A stretch of DNA of 64,000 nucleotides. Origin: Fimenecus sp045532175. Lineage in GTDB: Bacteria; Bacillota; Clostridia; Oscillospirales; Acutalibacteraceae. The translations under genes were made by a program, and so were the position numbers. A model generated the notes under the pieces. The model was given only the letters and a program-made list of their open reading frames with translations, did no database searches and was not told the origin of the DNA. Shown one piece after another: positions 1 through 9,353 of this stretch; the stretch's first letter is position 1, and every line of letters begins with the position of its first letter. The stretch spans positions 1 to 64,000 of the forward strand of contig JAZSFK010000008.1 of assembly GCA_045532175.1 (NCBI GenBank), written 5' to 3'.

Positions 1-1
1 A

Positions 2-706
2 AATGTTGAGGGAGTTCTTCCTATTGATGCAGCAGCTATCGGTAACATTGCAATGACATTCGTTCCAATTGGTGTTGTTGAGCTTGCACAACACATTGCT
101 GACCATAAGAACCTTGGTTCAATCATCAACAAGGACCTTATCAAAGACCCCGGTCTTGACAAAACTCTTATCGGTGACGGTGTAGGTTCAATTATCGGCG
201 GTTTCTTTGGTGGTGCTGCTAACACAACTTACGGCGAATCAATTGGTTGCGTTGCTATCACAGGTAACGCTTCAGTTATCTCAATTATTGTAGCATCAAT
301 CGGTTGTATGGTTCTTTCATTCTTCACACCATTTGTAGCACTTATCAACTCAATTCCAAAATGCGTAATGGGTGGCGCTTGCGTTGCACTTTACGGTTTT
401 ATCGCAGTATCAGGTCTTCAGATGCTTCGCAAGGTTGACCTTGGCAACAGCAAAAACCTTTATGTTGTAAGTGCAATCCTTGTTACAGGTATTGGCGGTC
501 TTGCACTCAACTTCGGCACAAACCCTGCAACCGGCGGACCTCTTCTTACGGTTACAGCTCTTGCAACTGCTCTTATCTTCGGTATTGTTACAAACCTTGT
601 TGTTAACAACGGCAAGCTTCAGGCAGATGAAGACGCTGCTGATGTTCTTTCAGCACACGCAGACAACATGGAAAATGTTGATTTCGAAAACAAAGATGCT
701 GAATAA
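2..706 (+). CDS. NCS2-family uracil/xanthine permease, C-terminal part (5' end outside window)
   Basis: Integral membrane nucleobase transporter that would import uracil or a purine with a cation. The open frame runs from the window edge through the first in-frame ATG at 53, so the visible 234 residues are the C-terminal part of a protein that is normally about 420-450 residues. Seen: the family stretch VELAQHIADHKNLG, the TYGESIG substrate-binding loop (family form TYGENIG), several long hydrophobic segments and an NPATGGPLLTV helix start. The charged tail after the last helix is typical. Uracil versus xanthine specificity cannot be decided from this half. The hairpin at 726-757 ends the transcript. 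Confidence 0.9.
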   Translation, partial: NVEGVLPIDAAAIGNIAMTFVPIGVVELAQHIADHKNLGSIINKDLIKDPGLDKTLIGDGVGSIIGGFFGGAANTTYGESIGCVAITGNASVISIIVASIGCMVLSFFTPFVALINSIPKCVMGGACVALYGFIAVSGLQMLRKVDLGNSKNLYVVSAILVTGIGGLALNFGTNPATGGPLLTVTALATALIFGIVTNLVVNNGKLQADEDAADVLSAHADNMENVDFENKDAE

Positions 707-725
707 TCAGTAATTCAAATAAATC

Positions 726-757
726 TTCCCCGTAGTTTATTGCTACGGGGAATTTTT
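726..757 (+). terminator. Rho-independent terminator after the permease gene
   Basis: An 8-bp perfect stem (CCCCGTAG, 728-735, with CTACGGGG, 743-750) is extended by two A-T pairs, has a 7-base loop and is followed by a T run. It sits 20 bases after the stop codon. Confidence 0.9.
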
Positions 758-786
758 TGTGGTAAGATATATAATGGTGACATTAA

Positions 787-1650
787 ATGATTAAAAACGA
801 CAAAACAAAAGGAATAATATACATTATCGTTTCTGCCTTTTTCTTTGCACTTATGGGACTTTTTGTGAAATTGTCGGGAGATTTGCCCATAATTCAGAAA
901 AGCTTTTTCAGAAATGCCGTAGCGATGATTTTCGCATTTGTGTTAATTACAAAAAATAAAGAATGGGCATTGCCAAAGGGTAGTAATATAGGATATTTGC
1001 TTATTCGTGCTGTTGCGGGTACATTGGGTATTTTATGTAATTTCTATGCAGTCAGCAATATGAATCTTGCTGATGCATCGATGCTTAATAAGCTATCCCC
1101 TTTCTTTGCGGTTATTTTCTCAATCTTACTGCTCAAAGAAAAACCAAACTTTAAGCAGATTTTCGCAGTTTCTTTGGCATTTGTAGGGGCATTATTTGTA
1201 ATGAAGCCATCTTTCTCATTCGACGCCTTACCCGGATTTTTAGGATTTCTCGGCGGACTTGGTGCCGGTCTCGCCTATGCCTGTGTTAGGAAGCTTACAC
1301 AAAACGGATTTAAAGGAACTTTGGTAATTTTTTATTTTTCAGCATTTTCTTGTCTAGTAACTCTACCTTGGTTAATATTCGATTTTACACCAATGACAGT
1401 GGCACAATGGCTTTACCTAATTCTTGCGGGACTTTCAGCCAGCGGTGGACAGTATTTTATTACAACAGCTTACAGCAAAGCACCTGCAAAAGAAATATCA
1501 GTTTATGATTATTCGCAGATTATTTTCACAACAATTCTAAGCCTTATTGTATTTGGTGATTTGCCTGATATATTAAGCTTTGTGGGATACGCAATTATTA
1601 TTTCAGCAGCGATATTCAATGCGTGGAATTCACTAAAGAAAAAGAATTAA
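787..1650 (+). CDS. DMT-superfamily (EamA-type) membrane transporter
   Basis: Ten-helix drug/metabolite transporter family protein of 287 residues, the usual length. Two EamA halves are visible: residues about 7-135, ending in SILLLKEKPNFKQ-like sequence, and about 150-280, ending in IVFGDLPDILSFVGY. Each half carries the family signature of an acidic residue after a hydrophobic helix (LLKE, FGDLPD). The start ATG has GGTGA six bases upstream. It lies alone between the permease terminator and a bidirectional terminator, so it is probably monocistronic or read through from the permease. The substrate cannot be predicted, since members export amino acids, nucleosides, drugs or metabolites. Confidence 0.88.
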   Translation: MIKNDKTKGIIYIIVSAFFFALMGLFVKLSGDLPIIQKSFFRNAVAMIFAFVLITKNKEWALPKGSNIGYLLIRAVAGTLGILCNFYAVSNMNLADASMLNKLSPFFAVIFSILLLKEKPNFKQIFAVSLAFVGALFVMKPSFSFDALPGFLGFLGGLGAGLAYACVRKLTQNGFKGTLVIFYFSAFSCLVTLPWLIFDFTPMTVAQWLYLILAGLSASGGQYFITTAYSKAPAKEISVYDYSQIIFTTILSLIVFGDLPDILSFVGYAIIISAAIFNAWNSLKKKN

Positions 1651-1661
1651 GCAACAATAAG

Positions 1662-1698
1662 CCCCTCGATGAAATAGTCATCAAGGGGTATTTTTTAT
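1662..1698. terminator. Bidirectional terminator between convergent genes
   Basis: A stem of CCCCTCGATGA (1662-1672) with TCATCAAGGGG (1678-1688) contains one C-A mismatch and is followed by a T run on the plus strand. It lies between the end of the DMT transporter gene and the end of glycan locus A, whose last gene stops at 1695, so it can serve both transcripts. Confidence 0.85.
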
Positions 1699-2786
1699 CT
1701 ATTGCCTGTAATAAGTTTATAAACCTTGGGTAAGTATTTTTCCATAAATGCTGAACTCAGGAGAATGAAACCTATCACAATTATAAGAGTAAGTATCAAA
1801 TTAACTATTGCAAAAATCTGAGATTTAGGCAACACAATGTATAAAACCTTTGCGACATATACTGCTAAATAGAAATTCAAAGCGAACATCATAAACGAAT
1901 AATTGCAAAAATGCTTTGGCTTTTTATCAAAGGTAAATAAATCAAACATAAACCAAGTTGAAAAGCAGAATACAGTCATAATTAATATATAAACAAAGCC
2001 ATCATTGTCAAGACCAAGCTCATCTGCCAATGTGATATATAAACTACACATCAAAAATAGTATTAAGCTAACCACGGACACAACTTTACCTTTTCTTTTA
2101 CTGAACCAATCGAAGAAATGCATACCCACATAAGCACCGATAAGGTAGAAAATTATGGAGTCTGCACGCCAGAAAACTATATACTCTTCCCCGCCTACCA
2201 TTACTGTTTCGGGGATTCTTATACCAAAAGCATAAAGAACGGTTATCGCAGAAACAACTAATCCACCTATATATTTATTTGACAACAATGTGTATATTAC
2301 AGGACACAAAAGTGTAAATATTATTAAGTTAAAAATAAACCAAAGGCTTTTATAGAAGTAGTTGAAGAAAAATCCAAGGAACAAATTCTTAACTGTAAAA
2401 TCCGCTTCAACGGCAATAAATCCACCAAGCGGTGAAGCATCAACAACCATCATCACTACTGTATAAAATACACACCAGATAAGGTATGGTATTACCAGGG
2501 TTTTAAATCTGGATTTCAACTTGGTAGCGGTTGTTTTATATGTATAGTTTCTGTAGAACAATACACCCGAAATTACGAAAAACAGTCTGATTGCTACACT
2601 TGTTATGCCTTCTGTAACAAAACTACCAAAAAATGATATTGCACTTCCCAATGCACCTTGATAATTGTAACCTTCAAATGAAGTTACGTGTAAAAGTACA
2701 ATCAGAATACTCAAGAAAAATGTTACAACAGTCTTTTTGTTGAAGAATGATGTATTAATGCTTTTAGAAGTCGGCAAACAACTCAC
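1695..2786 (-). CDS. Membrane acyltransferase (acyltransferase_3 family), last gene of glycan locus A
   Basis: Polytopic membrane protein of 363 residues, related to the OatA/WecH/NodX acyltransferases that O-acetylate sugars or polysaccharides. About ten hydrophobic segments are visible, with RLFFVISGVLFYRNY resembling the family pattern R-x10-SGxxF after the first helices. The expected first-helix catalytic His lies in VLLHVTSFEG. The likely role is adding an acetyl or other acyl group to the locus A glycan. Start: the GTG at 2786 overlaps the upstream stop as GTGA, which fits reinitiation. An in-frame TTG at 2777 has the better SD (AAGGGG, eight bases upstream) and is an alternative start. 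Confidence 0.82.
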   Translation of the reverse strand: MSCLPTSKSINTSFFNKKTVVTFFLSILIVLLHVTSFEGYNYQGALGSAISFFGSFVTEGITSVAIRLFFVISGVLFYRNYTYKTTATKLKSRFKTLVIPYLIWCVFYTVVMMVVDASPLGGFIAVEADFTVKNLFLGFFFNYFYKSLWFIFNLIIFTLLCPVIYTLLSNKYIGGLVVSAITVLYAFGIRIPETVMVGGEEYIVFWRADSIIFYLIGAYVGMHFFDWFSKRKGKVVSVVSLILFLMCSLYITLADELGLDNDGFVYILIMTVFCFSTWFMFDLFTFDKKPKHFCNYSFMMFALNFYLAVYVAKVLYIVLPKSQIFAIVNLILTLIIVIGFILLSSAFMEKYLPKVYKLITGNR

Positions 2787-3817
2787 CCCTTAATTTTTTT
2801 CACAAGATTTATAACATTTATTTTGAAGCAATATTTAAATACCAAAGAATACAAATGAGTTTTGTTACCATTTATATATTCGATTAAGGAATTATCATAT
2901 CCCGCTTCTTTTAAATGCTCAATACTGCGTTTGAAAAATTCCTTGTAGATTTTGAGAATTTCCAAAGTAGGTATATTCTTTTTATCAATTCCGTAATGGG
3001 CAGTTTCGTTTTCATCCGCCATACAAGCCTTATATTTGCAAATAAGATAACAGAAATCTATATACACTTTTTTAAGAAGATTTTTCTTTTGCTCCTCATT
3101 TAAATTATAATCATTCTGCAGGAAAATATGGTCGGATATACCATAGAACATTAATTCTCTTATTTCGGGTGAAAAGTACATTCTTGTTCCGCTTTTGTTT
3201 TTCTTTATAAACTCTACGGGTCTTGTTCCCCAATATCCGCTATAATAATGAGCACTTTTACCATACATAAACAGGTCAAGCATCAAGAAATCATAAGTGT
3301 TTATGTATTGCAAATAGTCAGCATAATCAGGCTCGTTCAGATGTGCCTCTATCAAATCACGATTATAAATCATTCCCGTAGGATGATGGATTGACTCATT
3401 ATTCATCAAGGAGTCATAGCCTTGAGAAAATTCTTTTAGTTGTCCGTTACAACTGCCCGATTTTGCCGGAGACCACATAAACGCAAAGTCGTTATTACGC
3501 AATACTTCAATGAGATTTTCGATTTTTTCAGGATATAATATATCTCTGTCGTTACAATATAATGCATATTTACCCTCGGCATTGAAAATACTGTGTATCA
3601 TATTGATAAACGGCGGCAAAGCCTCTGTGTTCAGACAATATCTAACACGTGGGTCAGTATAAGAGGTTATTTTTTCTTTTGTATTATCGGTAGAGAGATT
3701 GTCTGTAATTACAACTTCAAAATCATCGCTATCAATTGTCAACAATGAATCGATTACCTCAGAAAGTTCTTTTATTCTGTTGTAGGTCGGAATACATATA
3801 CTCAATGTTTTTTTCAC
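2783..3817 (-). CDS. Family 2 glycosyltransferase
   Basis: GT-A fold glycosyltransferase of 344 residues in locus A. The N-terminal signature LSICIPTYNRIKELSEVIDS (residues 4-23) and TDNLSTDNT, followed by CNDRD (the DXD-like metal site, near residue 100), identify GT2. The C-terminal part is Lys/Tyr-rich without membrane helices and is not assigned. It probably adds one sugar to the lipid-linked repeat unit at the cytoplasmic membrane face. The start is GTG (3815-3817) with GAGGGA upstream; no nearby in-frame ATG competes. Donor and acceptor are unknown. Confidence 0.88.
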   Translation of the reverse strand: MKKTLSICIPTYNRIKELSEVIDSLLTIDSDDFEVVITDNLSTDNTKEKITSYTDPRVRYCLNTEALPPFINMIHSIFNAEGKYALYCNDRDILYPEKIENLIEVLRNNDFAFMWSPAKSGSCNGQLKEFSQGYDSLMNNESIHHPTGMIYNRDLIEAHLNEPDYADYLQYINTYDFLMLDLFMYGKSAHYYSGYWGTRPVEFIKKNKSGTRMYFSPEIRELMFYGISDHIFLQNDYNLNEEQKKNLLKKVYIDFCYLICKYKACMADENETAHYGIDKKNIPTLEILKIYKEFFKRSIEHLKEAGYDNSLIEYINGNKTHLYSLVFKYCFKINVINLVKKIKG

Positions 3818-3846
3818 AAAAATCCCTCACCAAGATAAAATAAATA

Positions 3847-5403
3847 TTATTTATTCGCTATTTTGTTCAAGAGCCCAATTTTGCCCCTTGTAAGTCTGTT
3901 TGCAATCTTCAACACATTTTCAAACTCTTTAGTTTTGAAGAAAACAAGAAGATACACTACGTTGAAAATAACTGAAACAATAATCAAGCGAATTGCAAGT
4001 CCGATTATGCCGTCGAAATTCACAAAACTACACACACCATAACTTGCGAAACATAATAAAACTATAATTATAACATAGAAAAATATCTGTTTTAAAAATT
4101 CAGAAAGGTGCTTTTTTGAGAATAATTCTGTAAACAAATTGCCTACAATCCATGGCATACCAACAAAAAGCATAGAAATAATAGTAGCCAATAACACACC
4201 ATATATTCCCCAGAATTGAACTATAATCAAGCTCAATGCAAGATTTACCATAGCGGTTACAAGGGGTCTGAATCTATCCTTGTGCCAAATACCTGCAGCA
4301 TCCTTATACACATTCAGTAATGTATTAAATTGCTTAATACAGAAATATGCACTGAAACAGATTACCGCACTGAAATCGAACATATTTTCTGCACCAACCC
4401 ACAGCTTCATAAATGGCTGGTACATAACCAAAAGTGCTGTTGTACAAAAGCCTGCAATCCAAGAAATAATTAAATTAAAGGTTTTAAAATCACCAAAAAC
4501 TTTATCTTTATTTTCAGTAACTATACTATTACCTATTCCCGCCATACAGGATGTCATAACTATATTTATTACTCCGGTCAATGCCGTAACAATGTAAAAA
4601 TAGTTCTGATATATACCCAATACTGAAAGTCCTAAAAAAGCCGAAATAACAATAGTACCTACTGAATCAACAACGACAGCACCTATTTTAGCAGTGAAGA
4701 GATCCTTAATTTTTCTGTTGATGCCATCCTTCACCGGTTTAGGTAATACCCCGACTGCTCTATATTTTGGGAAAAGTTTGTCAGCAACTAATGCAGTAAA
4801 GATATTTATCAACAACTGTGTTACCAACGCAATAATTAAGTAGTAATAGTAATTTCTGAATATAAACAAGAATACAAATTGAAGCACATAACGTGCTGTA
4901 TGTGCAATAAGTGTAATCTTACTTATAAGGTCGGACCTTTGATGTGCCTGAAGCAAACAACTCTTATAAGCGAAGAGCCAATAGGAAAGTACTGTTGCTG
5001 CAAGGTTTAGCAAATATAAAACATATACATTAAGTCCGTCAGGAACACCGCCTGATATGAGCCTTGGAATAAACGGACAGAGAATCAACCCGCCACATAA
5101 TACAATAAGACCTATTATTCGATAATAGACCTTATATAATCGCATTAAAGCACAGATAGTTTCACCGTCATCCTCTGCAATCGGCTTATACATACTGTAA
5201 ATCATCGCACTGCCAATACCCAGTTCAGCAAGGTTCAGCACTGCTAAAACGGATGAAAAAAGCCCATCCAAGCCCAGATATTCTACACCAAGCAGATATA
5301 TCATAGCTGTACGCATTAAAAATGGTACAATAATATGATACAGCTTCAATATTACTCCAAAAACAATATTTTTAGATGCATTTTTCGTTTTATCAAATCG
5401 CAT
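3847..5403 (-). CDS. Wzx-type oligosaccharide flippase (MOP superfamily), locus A
   Basis: Polytopic membrane protein of 518 residues, the normal size for a polysaccharide flippase, with 12-14 hydrophobic segments. The N-terminus SKNIVFGVILKLYHIIVPF, then LLGVEYLGLDGLFSSVLAVL and LAELGIGSAMIYSMYKPIAE, is the typical start of this group: a two-helix hairpin, a YLGxxGLF motif and ELGIGxA. It would move the undecaprenyl-linked repeat unit across the membrane before polymerisation by the EpsG protein of the same locus. The start ATG has AGGTGAGAAG upstream. A second, only distantly similar flippase lies at 22403-23926, so the two loci each have their own. Confidence 0.93.
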   Translation of the reverse strand: MRFDKTKNASKNIVFGVILKLYHIIVPFLMRTAMIYLLGVEYLGLDGLFSSVLAVLNLAELGIGSAMIYSMYKPIAEDDGETICALMRLYKVYYRIIGLIVLCGGLILCPFIPRLISGGVPDGLNVYVLYLLNLAATVLSYWLFAYKSCLLQAHQRSDLISKITLIAHTARYVLQFVFLFIFRNYYYYLIIALVTQLLINIFTALVADKLFPKYRAVGVLPKPVKDGINRKIKDLFTAKIGAVVVDSVGTIVISAFLGLSVLGIYQNYFYIVTALTGVINIVMTSCMAGIGNSIVTENKDKVFGDFKTFNLIISWIAGFCTTALLVMYQPFMKLWVGAENMFDFSAVICFSAYFCIKQFNTLLNVYKDAAGIWHKDRFRPLVTAMVNLALSLIIVQFWGIYGVLLATIISMLFVGMPWIVGNLFTELFSKKHLSEFLKQIFFYVIIIVLLCFASYGVCSFVNFDGIIGLAIRLIIVSVIFNVVYLLVFFKTKEFENVLKIANRLTRGKIGLLNKIANK

Positions 5404-5414
5404 TTGTTATCTTC

Positions 5415-6581
5415 TCACCTTATGCTGTTTACAGCATTATCAACATATTCTAACGCGTTCTTTCTTTCTGTTGCAAGAATTGAGTCAACCTCATTCCATT
5501 TGGAGGCAGGAATTTCATTATATTCGAAGCCGAATTTTCTCTCTTGTAAACCGAATTTTGTAAGCAATGTATCAAGACGTGATGACATACTCTGTCCGCC
5601 CTCATCCCTGTCGAATACGGTAAAATTCTTATTAAACAGAATTGAGAAAACGCTACCGTGGAATGAATCGGTAAAAATGTATTCAGCATTTAAGATACTG
5701 TAAAGCACCTCATTTGGTCCGTATGTGTAATAATCGGGGCTTTCAATATCAAATAATCTAACAATTTGAAGATTGTTTTTCTTTGCAAAGCTTGTAATTT
5801 CTTTTTTATATTTTGCACTCACCTGTCCCAAAAAATAGCACAAAAGATATTTCTGTGGTAATGTGTCAGGCTTTTTAACACATTTCTTCCAAGTGTCAGC
5901 TTCAAGCATCATTGTAGGGTCAACTAAAACCTTTGCATCTCTACCTGTTAAATCAGATATGATTTTAGCACCTGCATCTTCTCTAACTGACAAAAACGAA
6001 ATATCGTTTAGCCATTTTGTGTATTTGTCAGTTACATCGTCAGGGATAACGGACACACCGAAGCTTGGTGCTATTGCAACGTTTTTACCCTTTGCAAAGG
6101 ATAAAAATGCAAGGTCTGAAGTAGTATCGTATGTCGGATTCCACACCTGGTCGCTACCACAGAAGAAGCAGTCATACCGGTTAACCCAATTTTCATCAGC
6201 ACTTAATTCATGAGTGAGTACTTTATCAGAAACGTGAAGATACTCGTCCTGATAGCTTTTAAAAGATGCACTTCTCTCCTGCTTTAATTTCAATAATTTA
6301 TTCTTATTGAGCATTGCATAAACGCAATCCCTTATAACAGATTTATCGGTATTATTCATATCAAAGCGGGACATTAATCGTGAACGTAAAAACTTTTTCA
6401 CATAAGCAATTGAAAGCTTATTGATTGTTTTGGTTGCATTAACGGATGTAATACGATTTGCACTTCTTTCAAGTTTGAAGGTTTCAGCCTCGCCATATTT
6501 TGACAAAATTTGCTCTACCGCATAATTCTGGAACTTGTTACCGTAATTATCCGAAACCAATGTTACAATACCAAACTTCAT
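5415..6581 (-). CDS. Polysaccharide pyruvyl transferase family protein (first of two)
   Basis: Protein of 388 residues in the PS_pyruv_trans family (WcaK/CsaB type), which moves pyruvate from phosphoenolpyruvate to a sugar as a ketal. The two family hallmarks are present: FFCGSDQVWNPTYD near residue 140 and FTDSFHGSVFS near residue 305, with an N-terminal GIVTLVSDNYGNKFQNYA. The paralogue at 12126-13220 shares both motifs but little else. An Fe-S FrhB-like protein gene (7563-8759) lies two genes upstream in the transcript; this pairing recurs in Firmicute glycan clusters. Whether it acts on the repeat unit or a terminal sugar is unknown. Confidence 0.88.
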   Translation of the reverse strand: MKFGIVTLVSDNYGNKFQNYAVEQILSKYGEAETFKLERSANRITSVNATKTINKLSIAYVKKFLRSRLMSRFDMNNTDKSVIRDCVYAMLNKNKLLKLKQERSASFKSYQDEYLHVSDKVLTHELSADENWVNRYDCFFCGSDQVWNPTYDTTSDLAFLSFAKGKNVAIAPSFGVSVIPDDVTDKYTKWLNDISFLSVREDAGAKIISDLTGRDAKVLVDPTMMLEADTWKKCVKKPDTLPQKYLLCYFLGQVSAKYKKEITSFAKKNNLQIVRLFDIESPDYYTYGPNEVLYSILNAEYIFTDSFHGSVFSILFNKNFTVFDRDEGGQSMSSRLDTLLTKFGLQERKFGFEYNEIPASKWNEVDSILATERKNALEYVDNAVNSIR

Positions 6582-6596
6582 ATTTCCAACCTCTGA

Positions 6597-7553
6597 TTAT
6601 ACTTTTTGACCTAATAAATTACAAAGATAAACGGCTCCGTTAATTGAAATTGTACCAACAATTGCCTTTAGCTTGGTTGTTAAAGGCACATACTTTGAAC
6701 GTATAATTCCAACAACCAAGTCTTTGATTGCTGTTTTTGTAATTTTATATGCTTGTTTTTTCACATCGCTTTTCGACGCTCGTTGACAAAGAGCAATGCC
6801 CAAATCAACAACGGCTGCTCGGGCATAATCTTCTGCCACTTTAAAGCCTGAATTTATACATAATTCAAGCTCCTTTTGATAAGCATCAATACCTGTCATT
6901 TTTCTTATATTGAACGCAGAGGTAATGGCACTGTTTTCTCTGATAATATAATGATAATACGCATTATCAGAATAGAAAATTCTCCTTGCCCTTGCGATAA
7001 CTTCACAAATAAAAAGTGTATCTTCACCTAAAATTATATTTTCATCAAACTTTGTATCGTGTAATAACTCTTTATCAAAGATTTTAGACCAAGCAAATCG
7101 ATTATCAGGAGAAATTGTACGAATAAGAGCAGTTTCCGTATCCAACACCCCATATTTAGAGGTGCTTACACTATGCTTAACACTTTCACAACTCTTATCA
7201 ACAAAATATTCGAACATAAAAACCTGTGCATTATTTTGTTCCATTGAGTTTACGGCATCCTGAAATAAGGTAGGTTCCACCCAATCATCGCCATCAATAA
7301 TAGAAATCATATCGCCCTTTGCGTTTTCAAGTGCTAAATTTCTTGCAGACGATACACCGCCATTTTCCTTATGAAATACGCGGATTCTGCTGTCACGCAA
7401 CGCAAGTTTATTGCAAATTTCACCTGTTTCGTCAGTTGAGCCGTCATTTACAAGCAAAATTTCAAAATCTGTATATGTCTGATTTAAAATACTGTCAATA
7501 CAACGTTCAAGATACGGTGCAAGATTATACGCAGGTATTACTACTGAAATCAT
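6597..7553 (-). CDS. Family 2 glycosyltransferase
   Basis: GT2 enzyme of 318 residues with the complete catalytic core: ISVVIPAYNLAPYLERCIDS (residues 2-21), LVNDGSTDETG (nucleotide-binding Asp), GGVSSARNLAL and IIDGDDW (DXD motif near residue 87). It is closest in pattern to EpsJ/CapH-like capsule transferases. The C-terminal third is helical and ends without a clear membrane anchor. The start ATG lies seven bases after GAGG, ten bases downstream of the FrhB-like gene stop. The likely role is one glycosidic bond of the locus A repeat. Sugar specificity is not predictable. Confidence 0.92.
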   Translation of the reverse strand: MISVVIPAYNLAPYLERCIDSILNQTYTDFEILLVNDGSTDETGEICNKLALRDSRIRVFHKENGGVSSARNLALENAKGDMISIIDGDDWVEPTLFQDAVNSMEQNNAQVFMFEYFVDKSCESVKHSVSTSKYGVLDTETALIRTISPDNRFAWSKIFDKELLHDTKFDENIILGEDTLFICEVIARARRIFYSDNAYYHYIIRENSAITSAFNIRKMTGIDAYQKELELCINSGFKVAEDYARAAVVDLGIALCQRASKSDVKKQAYKITKTAIKDLVVGIIRSKYVPLTTKLKAIVGTISINGAVYLCNLLGQKV

Positions 7554-7562
7554 ATAAACGCC

Positions 7563-8759
7563 TCATCTTCTCAAGAGTTTTTTTACAAAGAATCGAGCCT
7601 GTGGCGGTATCTTATTTTTTAATATTATAAGATATTTTCTTATGCCTAATTCTTTATTAAACTTTTTGTGCAAACCATCATAACCCTGTTTATTGTATGT
7701 ATCAATCACGGCTTCACGGGTTGCAGGTTTATTGCTTGGGTGAACAAGCTGACCGTTTTCTCTTGATATACTTTCAAAATCAGTCTCAATTAACTCTAAA
7801 TCAGCTTGTAACAATGTTTGCATACCCTTCTCGGTTGAGCAAACAATGCAGGAAACACCCTCTGTAACCTCATAGCCCCCTGCCTTGATTTTACTATATG
7901 TAGCTGTATCCTTTTCTACACCCCAGAAATCACCGATAGTAAGGTCGGCAACACGTTCATTAGTGGCGTATTTACAATTGTAACAGGAGTCACGATAAGT
8001 TTCACAACGTAAAAACATCTTGTAATAAGATGAAATATTACAAGGTATTCTTTTTTTGTTATGTTCAGTTACAAGTTGTGCACAAAGTCCCCAGCCTGTT
8101 TCCTTTATTCTGAATTTAAAGGACTCAATTGATGAATTGTTAAAAGTTTTCAGATAATCTGTAAATAACTGTTGTGAAGGCACACCATGACAGATAACTT
8201 CAACTAAAACTAAATTGTCCGGTGTTCCGCACAAGGACTTAACCGCTGCAACCTGACAAGGCGTACCTGAAAAAAGAACTTTTTTGCCGGATTTAATATC
8301 TGATTTGATGTCATCATATACACCGCTCATATCACTCTGTACATATTTTGAGCCCTGTAACAAATGTAAATCCTGCTTATTATCAATTCGCAAATGCTTT
8401 ACTGACAATATGTCCTGCTCATCCTTAACCATTGCGGAGCCATAAACTACACCGTCATTGTCGAGCATTTTAACAGCCAATGCAGAGAAAACACCACCTG
8501 AAGCAGAGGTTAAAAGATAGTTCTTATTCTTATTTACTGCTGCATAGATTTTTTGCTGAGCAAAATCATTATAGAAGTCTTTTTTAACAGGACAGGTACG
8601 TGTACAAAGTCCGCAATCAATACAAAGTGCTTCGTCAATTTCAGGATAGCTTACACCAAGCTCTCCGTTTTTCATTTTTATAGCACCCTTGGGACAAACG
8701 CTTTCGCAAAGCCTACAACCTGTGCAATCATTTTTTAAAACAAGATTTTCTGTTTTCAT
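7563..8759 (-). CDS. FrhB-like (coenzyme F420 hydrogenase beta-subunit family) Fe-S protein of the glycan locus
   Basis: Soluble protein of 399 residues. Two ferredoxin-type clusters are visible at the N-terminus: Cys 12, 15, 18, 22 and Cys 46, 49, 52, 56 (CTGCRLCESVC and CIDCGLCTRTC). An FrhB N domain (SASGGVFSALAVKML) and FrhB C domain follow, with GTPCQVAAVKSL and further Cys residues (CETYRDSCYNCKYA). These proteins occur in many Firmicute exopolysaccharide clusters beside pyruvyl transferases and are not evidence for coenzyme F420. A redox role on a sugar or ketal is assumed, not shown. Start: an ATG at 8759 is preferred over the TTG at 8771, although neither has a strong SD. Confidence 0.85.
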   Translation of the reverse strand: MKTENLVLKNDCTGCRLCESVCPKGAIKMKNGELGVSYPEIDEALCIDCGLCTRTCPVKKDFYNDFAQQKIYAAVNKNKNYLLTSASGGVFSALAVKMLDNDGVVYGSAMVKDEQDILSVKHLRIDNKQDLHLLQGSKYVQSDMSGVYDDIKSDIKSGKKVLFSGTPCQVAAVKSLCGTPDNLVLVEVICHGVPSQQLFTDYLKTFNNSSIESFKFRIKETGWGLCAQLVTEHNKKRIPCNISSYYKMFLRCETYRDSCYNCKYATNERVADLTIGDFWGVEKDTATYSKIKAGGYEVTEGVSCIVCSTEKGMQTLLQADLELIETDFESISRENGQLVHPSNKPATREAVIDTYNKQGYDGLHKKFNKELGIRKYLIILKNKIPPQARFFVKKLLRR

Positions 8760-8774
8760 AAACAAACACAACCA

Positions 8775-9344
8775 TTATTTAATATTTGATGTATAGTCCT
8801 TGAAACTCATCAAGTTAAGGTCTTTTTCGCTGATGATTAAATTCTCTTTACCACCAATAAGTTCAAAAGGCCATTCAATGTTAATATCGGGGTCGTTATA
8901 CATAATACCTGAGTCACCTTCACCATAAAACACCTCGGCACATTTATAACTTACAATTGAATCCTCAATTACAAGATATCCGTGACCGAAATATTGTGGA
9001 ACAAGAAGGCTGTGTTGATTTTCGCCTGTAAGGTGAAACCCTTGCCATTTGCCGTAAGTTGGTGAATCAGGACGCAAATCAACAATAACATCATAAACAT
9101 GACCGCTTATGCAACGCACCAATTTGGGTTGTTGCTTAACAAGTTGAAAATGTGTGGCACGGATAACACCTTTTTTGGATAATGTATAAAACGTTTCTTT
9201 TAAATCGTGCTCAATGCCGTTAGCCTTAAACACATCTACGTTATAATCCTTGATTAATCCGCCACGGTCGTCGGATGCGAAGAAGGGCTTTATAAAATAT
9301 GCACCCTTTAAATCCAACTCATTAAATTCAAATTTCTGTATCAT
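8775..9344 (-). CDS. rfbC: RmlC-type 3,5-epimerase (dTDP/CDP-4-keto-6-deoxyhexose epimerase)
   Basis: Cupin-fold epimerase of 189 residues, the usual RmlC length. Seen: DDRGGLIKDY, catalytic His65 in RATHFQL, Asp89 in VDLRPDSPTYG, Tyr133 in VSYKCAEVFY and YFGHGYLV. RmlC inverts C3 and/or C5 of a nucleotide-bound 4-keto-6-deoxyhexose. No rmlA, rmlB or rmlD gene lies near it. Instead it sits directly after CDP-sugar genes rfbF and rfbG and a reductase, so its substrate here is more likely CDP-4-keto-6-deoxyglucose than the dTDP sugar. The canonical RGLHYQ motif reads RATHFQ, which may reflect another substrate. The symbol names the family, not a proven reaction. Start ATG with AAGGTGA upstream. 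Confidence 0.85.
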   Translation of the reverse strand: MIQKFEFNELDLKGAYFIKPFFASDDRGGLIKDYNVDVFKANGIEHDLKETFYTLSKKGVIRATHFQLVKQQPKLVRCISGHVYDVIVDLRPDSPTYGKWQGFHLTGENQHSLLVPQYFGHGYLVIEDSIVSYKCAEVFYGEGDSGIMYNDPDINIEWPFELIGGKENLIISEKDLNLMSFKDYTSNIK

Positions 9345-9353
9345 AAAATCACC

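Noticed and set aside
770..775. TATAAT before the DMT transporter as a promoter
   Set aside because: It lies only two bases before the ribosome site and has no -35 box at the right distance.
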